Below are positions 1-5,384 of a DNA stretch of 5,523 bases, in pieces. Made by a program: the position numbers and the translations under genes. The notes under the pieces were generated by a model. That model ran no database searches and was not told where the DNA came from. It was given only the letters and a program-made list of their open reading frames with translations. How positions within the stretch are numbered: position 1 is the stretch's first letter; every line of letters starts with the position of its first letter. The DNA lies in contig JADHWZ010000138.1 in assembly GCA_016783225.1 (NCBI GenBank), positions 1 through 5,523 on the forward strand, written 5' to 3'. The DNA comes from Dehalococcoidia bacterium. Lineage in GTDB: Bacteria; Chloroflexota; Dehalococcoidia; GIF9; UBA5620.

Positions 1-1547
1 GTTGTGTAGTAGGTATTTGAAGCGCCATCAGGGCCGACGAAGTTCCAGGTAGAATTATCATTGTTGGTAGCTATCTGGAATTTCGCCTCGGTCCCGCTGG
101 GGACAGCACTCTGCCAGACGATAGCGCCGAAACTGGCACCACCGCCGCAATCATGGATGCTCGATTCGAAGGTTCCCGACAGGTAATGCCCATGCACACA
201 AGTCGCAAAGTAGAAATCGTGCCGGCCGTAATACCCCTTTTTCCAGGTGATACCCCCATCATCGCTTAGCCACACCATTCCATTTGGATAGTGATTGTCC
301 GCATCCTCCGCCCACTTGTAACAGGAATTGGCACTCCCGCCATCCGCCTCCTGGTACAAGACAAGGGAATAATCTGTGCCCGAAACAACCGTATGAGGCG
401 TTTGGAAAGAAAACGGATACTCAGCAGCACCACTGATATTATCCGTCACTATACTGGCATAAACACTATTTCCTGGTTGAGTTCCGCTGGCTGTTACCAC
501 GCAATTCCTGAGCTCAATAACCAGCTTCCGTGGTGCACCTGTCTTTTCCACACGGAGGGCAACTTCATCAAGATTACCCGTCTTTCCCGCACGGAAGGTC
601 TGCGCCTGGTACTTCGTGCCCCAGACGTTGTGGGTCATATTAGCACTGTGGTATCGGTTGTCCTGGTCTGGGAAGCAAACCGCGAATGGGTCAGGGGCCA
701 ACACGACAGTACCGTCACCGCCGCCGACATTGATTACCGTCACATTATCAGTAGTGCCAGCGAAATCATTCACTGTCGTTTGGACCCACGTTCTCCATAG
801 AACCGACGACCCACCACCTCCCCCACCCGGTGGCGGCGGTGGTGGAGGCGGGGGTGGAGGCACAGGTGGTGCTTCAGGTGGAGGACCAGGAACTGGAGCG
901 CTGGGCGACTCACCGCACGCAATAGTAACGTGATACCCCGCATCTACGGACACCGATTCCCCTTGTGCTTCAGCCCAGGCCTGACCTCGAGGAACATACA
1001 CGGTCGTATCCCCAACTTCATCGACCCGCACATCTACCCACGTGCCCCTCACCAGAGCAGCCCCAGCAGGAGTCTCAACCTCATACCGAGAAGCGGGGTC
1101 AACAAGCTTTTCCACCCGACTCCTCGTCTTTCCTATCTGCTGCCACAGCTTGATGGTGGTAGAACCCGTGTCTTCGGCAATGTTTAACTCGGCAACAGTG
1201 ACCTCAGTATCGGCTTCCAACTCAACGATGCTGCCCTCGAAGAAGGTGATTACTGCATCGGAATCGGCGCCGGTCTTGATGCGGTCGCCCTCCTCAAGGG
1301 TCATCCCGGGCGATGCCTTGTTCCACGCGGTGGTACCCGCCTTCATCACCAATACCTCACCACGGGCTATAGAGACTATGGTTGCTTCACTCGCAGATGA
1401 TGCCGTAGATGAGGCTGGAGGTGACGCAGATGGTGATGGCAATTCAGGAACTGGCGCCGGCTCTGTGTTCGCCCCACAACCACCCAGGCCAGCCACCAGC
1501 AAGAAAACCAAAACTATGACTGGCACTGACCACTTAGACACAGTCAT
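1..1547 (-). CDS. FecR-domain lipoprotein with Pro/Gly linker and beta-sandwich C-terminal modules (3' end outside window)
   Basis: The minus strand is open from an ATG at 1547 to the left edge, giving 515 complete codons and no stop. Residues 1-24 form a lipoprotein signal: a short basic start, a hydrophobic stretch, and the lipobox LGGC with Cys24 as the predicted lipidated residue. Residues 25-54 are a Pro/Ser/Ala tether. Residues about 55-210 resemble a FecR domain (ARGEV, GDRIKTG, VETPAGAALVRGTWVDV, then a short beta-rich end). Residues 215-246 are a proline-rich linker ending in 11 Pro followed by 6 Gly. Residues about 250-450 look like a secreted beta-sandwich module (QTFRAGKTGNLDEVAL, YSLVLY), and from about 454 a second module begins (SGTFESS, FVGPDG). 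A GGAAG ribosome site at 1555-1559 lies 7 bases before the ATG. The protein is probably surface-anchored with extracellular modules. FecR domains of this lipoprotein type need not be sigma-factor regulators, and no sigma gene is visible nearby. Ligand unknown. Confidence 0.9.
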   Translation of the reverse strand, partial: MTVSKWSVPVIVLVFLLVAGLGGCGANTEPAPVPELPSPSASPPASSTASSASEATIVSIARGEVLVMKAGTTAWNKASPGMTLEEGDRIKTGADSDAVITFFEGSIVELEADTEVTVAELNIAEDTGSTTIKLWQQIGKTRSRVEKLVDPASRYEVETPAGAALVRGTWVDVRVDEVGDTTVYVPRGQAWAEAQGESVSVDAGYHVTIACGESPSAPVPGPPPEAPPVPPPPPPPPPPPGGGGGGSSVLWRTWVQTTVNDFAGTTDNVTVINVGGGDGTVVLAPDPFAVCFPDQDNRYHSANMTHNVWGTKYQAQTFRAGKTGNLDEVALRVEKTGAPRKLVIELRNCVVTASGTQPGNSVYASIVTDNISGAAEYPFSFQTPHTVVSGTDYSLVLYQEADGGSANSCYKWAEDADNHYPNGMVWLSDDGGITWKKGYYGRHDFYFATCVHGHYLSGTFESSIHDCGGGASFGAIVWQSAVPSGTEAKFQIATNNDNSTWNFVGPDGASNTYYT

Positions 1548-1583
1548 CTATCAACTTCCACAGTATCCTTCGCTTCTCGTCGT

Positions 1584-1595
1584 CATAGTACTATG
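1584..1595. promoter_or_regulatory. Perfect 12-base palindrome CATAGTACTATG, possible operator
   Basis: CATAGT/ACTATG is an exact inverted repeat with no spacer. It lies in the predicted leader of the FecR-domain gene, about 45 bases downstream of the inferred start site, where a bound repressor could act as a roadblock. Its core TAGTACTA (1586-1593) matches the 8-mer TRGTACYA found twice more in the same intergenic region at 1702 and 1725. No regulator gene is present in the window, so the role is inference. Confidence 0.3.
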
Positions 1596-1644
1596 TTAGC
1601 CCAGTTGGGTTCCGACACGAGTACAAGGCGACTATGAATGAACT

Positions 1645-1653
1645 ATTATACCA
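1645..1653 (-). promoter_or_regulatory. Extended -10 promoter for the FecR-domain lipoprotein
   Basis: Read on the minus strand this is TGGTATAAT, a perfect TGnTATAAT extended -10 box. The region 17-18 bases upstream (TCAGAC/GTCAGA) is a poor -35, which fits the known tolerance of extended -10 promoters for weak -35 elements. Transcription would start near 1638, giving a leader of about 90 bases before the ATG at 1547. That leader contains the palindrome at 1584-1595. Predicted from sequence only. Confidence 0.55.
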
Positions 1654-1701
1654 TTCCCGGTCGCTCGGTCTGACGATCCCACAAAAGAAGCAACCGAACT
1701 A

Positions 1702-1732
1702 TGGTACTACCCTGCACAGGACAATAGTACCA
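1702..1732. promoter_or_regulatory. Inverted repeat TGGTACTA...TAGTACCA between the two divergent promoters
   Basis: TGGTACTA (1702-1709) and TAGTACCA (1725-1732) are exact reverse complements separated by 15 bases. The spacer itself holds CCTG-CA-CAGG (1711-1720), a smaller inverted repeat. The element sits immediately upstream of the rightward -35 box (1747) and upstream of the leftward promoter (1645-1653), a usual place for a shared operator. Each arm is itself a near-palindrome of the form TRGTACYA. It could also be a cruciform or RNA hairpin, but neither inferred transcript covers it. Confidence 0.4.
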
Positions 1733-1746
1733 ACGTGTGCAGAACA

Positions 1747-1776
1747 TTGCCAGTAGATGAGGCCAAAGGATATAAT
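1747..1776 (+). promoter_or_regulatory. Sigma70-type promoter for the radical SAM gene
   Basis: TTGCCA (1747-1752; 4 of 6 match to TTGACA) and a perfect TATAAT (1771-1776) are separated by 18 bases. The ATG of the radical SAM gene begins at 1785, only 8 bases after the -10 box. Transcription would therefore begin at or within a couple of bases of the start codon, implying a leaderless or nearly leaderless mRNA. Confidence 0.6.
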
Positions 1777-1784
1777 GAAAGGGC

Positions 1785-2942
1785 ATGATAACGCAAAGGC
1801 TGACTGACTACTCCTTTGAGCTAGGTCCAATCAGGCCGCCTAGTGAGGCATATTCACTGCTCATAAGAGCGACGAGAAACTGCCCGTGGAACCGGTGCCA
1901 GTTCTGCGCTGTGTATAAAGGACAGAAGTTTGAACTCAGACCGGCTGAGGATGTACTCAAGGATATAGAAACGGCCAAAGCCATCGCGGATGAGATAAAG
2001 GGACTAACGTGGAGAATGGGTTATGGAGGGCGACTCAAAGAGGTCGCTGCCACAGTCTGCAACCAGTATCAACATAATGCCGGTGTGCGCAATGTGGCCC
2101 TATGGCTGTGGGCGGGCGGTGAGTTCGCCTTCCTTCAAGATGCTAACACACTCATCATGCGGACGCCTGACCTGGTCACAGTGATTCGGTTCTTGAAAGA
2201 GACATTCCCCGAAATAACCAGGATCACCTCTTACGCCCGCTCCAAGACCGCTGCCAAGAAGCCGCTCGAGGAATTGAAACAGCTCAAAGACGCCGGGCTT
2301 TCCCGGTTGCACATCGGACTGGAAAGCGGCTCTGACCTTGTGCTCAGCTATATGGAAAAAGGAGTTACCGGCGAGGAGCATATTAAAGGTGGCAAGAAGG
2401 TGAAGGAAGCTGGAATCTCGCTGTGTGAATACGTCATGCCTGGGCTTGGCGGCAGGAGAATGTCATCAGACCACGTTACGGAGACCGCCAGAGTTCTGAA
2501 TGAGGTTGACCCTGACTACATTCGGCTGCGAACCCTCAATGTCCAGCAAGGGTTGCTTCTGTGGTCAAGACTTGAGAGTGGTGATTTTGAACTCCAAAGT
2601 GAAGATGAGGTTATTGAGGAAATCGGCAGCCTCATTGAGAAACTCGACATCACCAGTCAGTTCAAGAGCGACCATGTAATGAATCTCCTGCCCGAAATAG
2701 AAGGCAAGTTCCCCGAAGCTAAATCGACATGCCTGGCTACGATAAACAGATACCTGGAATTGTCACCCCAGGAAAGGGGCAACTTCAAGCTGGGGAGGCG
2801 AACCGGCTACTATGAGAAACTGGACGACCTTTACGACGCCTACAAGTTTAAGAAGGTCGACGAAGCCGTCAAGCGTATCACCTCAGAAGGTCAAGGCGGT
2901 GTCGACGAAGTAATCCTTCAGCTGAAGCGGGGCTTCACGTAG
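1785..2942 (+). CDS. Radical SAM protein with CX4CX2C cluster motif
   Basis: A 385-residue cytoplasmic protein. The cluster-binding cysteines are Cys33, Cys38 and Cys41 in NCPWNRCQFC, spaced CX4CX2C rather than the classic CX3CX2C. Similar GC-xxNRC-xFC signatures occur in a COG1032-like group of radical SAM proteins, so this is probably a subfamily trait. The N-terminal GPIRPPSEAYSLLIRATRNC leads into the first barrel strand; an AGGE-like turn sits near residue 110 (WLWAGGEFAFLQDAN), followed by ITSYARSKT, LHIGLESGSD (barrel strand contributing to SAM binding) and EYVMPGLGG. The C-terminal third is helical and charged, with no further cysteine cluster, SPASM domain or B12 domain visible. The start at 1785 is the first possible, because an in-frame TGA lies at 1776-1778; there is no properly spaced ribosome site. 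Substrate is unknown. A small basic ORF follows 13 bases after the stop. Confidence 0.93.
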   Translation: MITQRLTDYSFELGPIRPPSEAYSLLIRATRNCPWNRCQFCAVYKGQKFELRPAEDVLKDIETAKAIADEIKGLTWRMGYGGRLKEVAATVCNQYQHNAGVRNVALWLWAGGEFAFLQDANTLIMRTPDLVTVIRFLKETFPEITRITSYARSKTAAKKPLEELKQLKDAGLSRLHIGLESGSDLVLSYMEKGVTGEEHIKGGKKVKEAGISLCEYVMPGLGGRRMSSDHVTETARVLNEVDPDYIRLRTLNVQQGLLLWSRLESGDFELQSEDEVIEEIGSLIEKLDITSQFKSDHVMNLLPEIEGKFPEAKSTCLATINRYLELSPQERGNFKLGRRTGYYEKLDDLYDAYKFKKVDEAVKRITSEGQGGVDEVILQLKRGFT

Positions 2943-2955
2943 GAGCACGCGCGTC

Positions 2956-3093
2956 ATGGCCAGGCAAAGCAAAGGTTTCCTCAACTTGAACCGCTTCAAA
3001 TCAGGCAAGGCGATAAAGCAGCAGGTAAAACGAATAGGAGCGGACAGGCGCAATAGGTTAATAGGGGGAGGAGTTCATAGCCGGAGCAAATAA
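2956..3093 (+). CDS. Possible small basic protein of 45 residues, downstream of the radical SAM gene
   Basis: ATG at 2956 opens a 45-codon frame ending in TAA at 3091-3093. An AGGAG ribosome site at 2941-2945 overlaps the end of the radical SAM stop codon and lies 10 bases before the ATG, so the two genes could be co-transcribed and translationally coupled. The product starts MARQSKGFLNLNRFKSGKA and ends IGGGVHSRSK. It carries 6 Lys and 7 Arg against a single Asp, and has no Cys, no signal peptide and no membrane segment. I do not recognise it. It could be a nucleic-acid- or ribosome-binding small protein, or a substrate of the neighbouring enzyme (speculative), or a chance frame. Coding status rests on the good ribosome site and its position, not on homology. 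Confidence 0.45.
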   Translation: MARQSKGFLNLNRFKSGKAIKQQVKRIGADRRNRLIGGGVHSRSK

Positions 3094-3107
3094 TCTCGGC
3101 TCCGGTT
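3079..3107 (+). terminator. Stem-loop after the radical SAM unit, weak terminator candidate
   Basis: AGCCGGAGC (3079-3087) pairs with GCTCCGGTT (3099-3107), giving a 9-base-pair stem with one G-U pair and an 11-base loop. The stop codon of the small ORF (3091-3093) is in the loop. No run of T follows (next bases are CCATAG), so it is not a canonical intrinsic terminator. It may slow decay or act as a weak terminator before the transporter genes. Confidence 0.35.
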
Positions 3108-3219
3108 CCATAGTCATTGGCAGGAGCATAGCAGGTAGACTGGTGACGTGCCGGCTACTGACCCGGCGGGCTGATATCGATGGCCACGCGCCAAGAACAA
3201 AAACAAGAAAGGGTGATAC

Positions 3220-4941
3220 ATGAGCATAACAAGGATCTTCATAGGTTTGTCAGTGATACTGACGATTCTAACCGCAGGCTGTGTTGAGAGTGAAGCTGAA
3301 CAGACGGAAAACGTCTTCATCGAGGGGCAGTCAGGCGGCGATGCCGAGACTTTGAACCGGATTCTGGCTGCCGACGCCAGTTCCTTCGGCTATGTTGGGC
3401 ATACCCTCGACTCGCTGGTCACTTATGATAACGACCTCAACATAGTGCTGCGTTGTCTGGCCAAGGATGTAGAAACCTCACCAGATGGCCTGGTCTATAC
3501 CGTCACCATCAGAGATGACCTCGAATGGAGCAACGGCTCGCCTGTCACCGCCGAAGATTATGTCTATACACTAAAGAACCTGATGTTCTCCGACTGGCTG
3601 AACTACCCGTATAAGGGCGACTGGCAGGAGGACGTGGACGGAGAGACCGTCTTTGTCACGCCAGAAGCAGTCGACGATATCACCTTTACCATCACTCGCC
3701 AGACGGTTGACCCAGAGTTTGTGTACATCATCTACGACCTGATTCCCTACCCTGAATACATAGCCACTAAATATGAAGGTGATGCTGAAGCGTTTACACA
3801 GGCACCTGAGTTCAACCACCTAACATATACGGGCAACCTCGGCCCCTACCGTTTCGTTGAGTGGATCAGAAATGACAAGTTTGTAGTAGAGCGAAACCCC
3901 GAGTATTACCTGGGCAAAGACATCGGGGCTCCCTATTTTGACCAATACATAATCAAGCTCTTCGGCACCTCGGCCACCAGGCAGGCCGCCTTCGAAGCCG
4001 CAGACATCACCTACACCAGCATTGAGCCAGAACAGGCCAACAAATTCAGGGGCCTGGACAACATCGAAGTATACACGGTGCCCACCGGAGGCTACACATT
4101 GCTGGCTTACAACCAGAGAGCTAACGGATGGGATGGGCTCAAGAATAAAGCGGTCAGGCAAGCCCTTTCCATGGCAATAGGCAAGGACGTACTGAGCCAG
4201 GCAATCCTGCTCGGCTTTGCCGAGCCCGCCTTTAGCTTCATCCCGGCGAGTTCCCCGTGGTATAGCGAGGAGAGCGTAGTGAAATACGGGGTTGGCCCCC
4301 TCTATGACAAGGAGAAGGCTGCCGAGATCCTCTACCAGGAAGGTTACGGAGTGGAAAGAGAGGACGGGACTATAGAGGCCACCGATGAGGAAGGTGACCT
4401 TCTGCAGCTTATTCTGGTAACCAGCACCGGGAGCAAAGTGGCTGAGGACATGGCTTTCCAGGTAAGGCGCGAGCTATTGGAGCTGGGAATGGAAGTGGAG
4501 ATCAAGCTAGTACCCTGGGCGACCATGTTGAGACAATATGCCATGAACGCCGTCCCAGACACTGACCAGGAACCCGCACACAACAACGGGCCCGAGGCAG
4601 TGAGCCAGGAGCCGTGGGACTTAATGCTACTGGGTTTTGGCACCGACGTGCTCGCCCCGTCGGGGAGCGAAGTCTTCTTCACCACCGACGGCGGCCTCAA
4701 CCACCTCGGCTACTCTAGCGCCGAAGTAGACGACTTGTTCAAGCGAGCCAAATCGAAGGAGGCACTGGACGAGGATGCACGAAGGCAAATCTATGCCGAA
4801 CTGTCCCGTCTCTTGTCCGAAGAGCAGCCAGTGGATTTCCTCGTTTTCCATAGAGCAAACCTCGGTTTCCAGAAGAACGTCATGGGAATAGAACCTGGCA
4901 TCAGTATGGGCTATAACTACTATTTGTGGTATTTCGAATAG
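3220..4941 (+). CDS. Peptide-type ABC importer solute-binding lipoprotein (SBP family 5)
   Basis: A complete 573-residue extracytoplasmic binding protein of the oligopeptide/dipeptide/nickel type. Residues 1-21 are a lipoprotein signal with lipobox TAGC and Cys21 as the lipid anchor. Family hallmarks appear in order: GDAETLNRIL near the mature N-terminus, HTLDSLVTYDNDL (61-73), LAKDVETSPDGLVYTVTIRDDLEWSNGSPVTAED split across 80-113 (the diagnostic region), RNPEYYLGK (225-233), KAVRQALSMAIGKD (310-323), EVEIKLVPWATML near 426-438, and a C-terminal LGFGTD / LFKRAKS section. Length is at the usual size for the family. The usual Pro before LAe is replaced by Arg78-Cys79. Ribosome site AAAGGGTGAT ends just before the ATG and decides the start. 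The permease starts 443 bases downstream, across a repeat-filled gap. The ligand cannot be told from sequence; peptides are the family default, sugars and metals are possible. Confidence 0.96.
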   Translation: MSITRIFIGLSVILTILTAGCVESEAEQTENVFIEGQSGGDAETLNRILAADASSFGYVGHTLDSLVTYDNDLNIVLRCLAKDVETSPDGLVYTVTIRDDLEWSNGSPVTAEDYVYTLKNLMFSDWLNYPYKGDWQEDVDGETVFVTPEAVDDITFTITRQTVDPEFVYIIYDLIPYPEYIATKYEGDAEAFTQAPEFNHLTYTGNLGPYRFVEWIRNDKFVVERNPEYYLGKDIGAPYFDQYIIKLFGTSATRQAAFEAADITYTSIEPEQANKFRGLDNIEVYTVPTGGYTLLAYNQRANGWDGLKNKAVRQALSMAIGKDVLSQAILLGFAEPAFSFIPASSPWYSEESVVKYGVGPLYDKEKAAEILYQEGYGVEREDGTIEATDEEGDLLQLILVTSTGSKVAEDMAFQVRRELLELGMEVEIKLVPWATMLRQYAMNAVPDTDQEPAHNNGPEAVSQEPWDLMLLGFGTDVLAPSGSEVFFTTDGGLNHLGYSSAEVDDLFKRAKSKEALDEDARRQIYAELSRLLSEEQPVDFLVFHRANLGFQKNVMGIEPGISMGYNYYLWYFE

Positions 4942-4976
4942 ACTTGACAAGTGGCAAATACCTTGGATTGTTTGCC
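4942..4976 (+). other. Palindrome and stem-loop immediately after the binding-protein stop codon
   Basis: Directly after the TAG (4939-4941) comes ACTTG-A-CAAGT (4942-4952), an inverted repeat with a one-base centre. It is followed by GGCAAATA (4953-4960) that can pair with TGTTTGCC (4969-4976) with one G-U and an 8-base loop. There is no T-run, so it is not a standard terminator. A structure here could protect the 3' end of the binding-protein message or attenuate read-through to the permease, a known arrangement in importer operons. The embedded TTGACA (4944-4949) has no good -10 at normal spacing. Confidence 0.35.
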
Positions 4977-5014
4977 CATCGCCATGACGCGAGACTTCGT
5001 GCCTTTCACTTTAC

Positions 5015-5185
5015 GTCATTCTCAGTCCCTCACCTCGTGGCTCTCCGAGGTTGTCGCCTCCTGCCATTCCGAGACCTTTACCTTCTGCCACCCTGAGGGA
5101 GCCCTTCGTCGCTGTCACTCTGAGCCCTTCGCTTCCTGTCACTGTGAGCCCCTCCCTTCCTGTCATTCTGAGCGCAGCGAAGAAT
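5015..5185 (+). repeat. Tandem array of about seven degenerate 24-base units
   Basis: Units begin at 5015, 5039, 5063, 5087, 5114, 5138 and 5162. All steps are exactly 24 bases except one of 27 (5087 to 5114). The conserved head reads GTCAYTCTGAG (variants GCCATTCCGAG, GCCACCCTGAG, GTCACTGTGAG, GGCTCTCCGAG) and the tail is pyrimidine-rich, typically CCCTTCGCTTCCT. The last unit continues instead as CGCAGCGAAGAATCTCAC, giving GTCATTCTGAGCGCAGCGAA, which resembles a dispersed repeat I remember from many bacterial genomes. An eighth, weaker copy may start at 4991 (about 13 of 24 matches). The period is a multiple of three, so frames stay open on both strands and look repetitive (CHSE/CHPE/CHCE units on plus, LRMT/LTVT/LRVT on minus); I treat these frames as non-coding. 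Confidence 0.85.
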
Positions 5186-5307
5186 CTCACGGTCAGAGTA
5201 AGCTCCGCAAGGAACCTCACACAGCTCAGGGCAAACCCCGCGACGGAAGAATGTCACTCGGGAGAAACACAGCGTTGGAAGAATCCTGCCTGGGGCAAAC
5301 TCTGCGA
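5180..5307 (+). repeat. Second, more degraded repeat block with AGAATCTCAC-like and GGGCAAAC-like elements
   Basis: Variants of AGAATCTCAC recur at 5181-5190, 5211-5220 (GGAACCTCAC), 5248-5257 (AGAATGTCAC) and 5280-5289 (AGAATCCTGC), spaced 30, 37 and 32 bases. A longer element, GGGCAAACCCCGCGA (5229-5243), is repeated as GGGCAAACTCTGCGA (5293-5307), 13 of 15 identical and 64 bases apart. This suggests an old tandem duplication of a roughly 64-base unit built from two halves of about 32. It continues directly from the last 24-base unit. No coding potential is convincing. The rest of the gap, 5308-5384, shows nothing I can name. Confidence 0.5.
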
Positions 5308-5384
5308 GACACAGGAGCACGGATGCGACAAGGGAAGAACCGTGAGCATCCCTTCCTAGCCACTTATTTCATGTTTCGATAGCT

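Noticed and set aside
291..933. Plus-strand open frames including one with a Pro/Gly run
   Set aside because: They lie antisense to the lipoprotein gene, which has a lipobox, FecR-like domain and uninterrupted frame of 515 codons. The Pro/Gly run is the complement of the linker tract.
1042..1599. Plus-strand open frame of 185 codons
   Set aside because: Antisense to the lipoprotein start and its leader; no recognisable domain or ribosome site, and its end overlaps the leftward leader.
3117..3141. Promoter for the binding-protein gene from TTGGCA
   Set aside because: The nearest -10-like hexamer (TAGACT) is only 13 bases away and poor, so I cannot support a promoter here; the gene may be read from upstream.
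3150..3170. Short hairpin GCCGG/CCGGC in the leader before the binding-protein gene
   Set aside because: Five base pairs with an 8-base loop and no T-run is too weak to call a terminator or riboswitch.
4944..4972. Promoter for the permease from a perfect TTGACA after the binding-protein stop
   Set aside because: No acceptable -10 at 16-18 base spacing (GATTGT, ATTGTT, TTGTTT). The hexamer is better explained as part of the ACTTGACAAGT palindrome.
5015..5185. CRISPR array
   Set aside because: Units are contiguous and degenerate over their whole length, with no identical repeats separated by unique spacers and no cas genes in view.
5011..5220. Minus-strand open frame with LRMT/LTVT/LRVT eight-residue repeats
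   Set aside because: It is the other-strand reading of the same tandem array; no promoter, ribosome site or domain supports it.
4951..5382. Plus-strand open frame of 143 codons with CHSE-like repeats in the repeat region
   Set aside because: It is open because the 24-base repeat period is a multiple of three. It has no ribosome site, its composition follows the repeat, and similar repeat-derived frames are a known annotation artefact.
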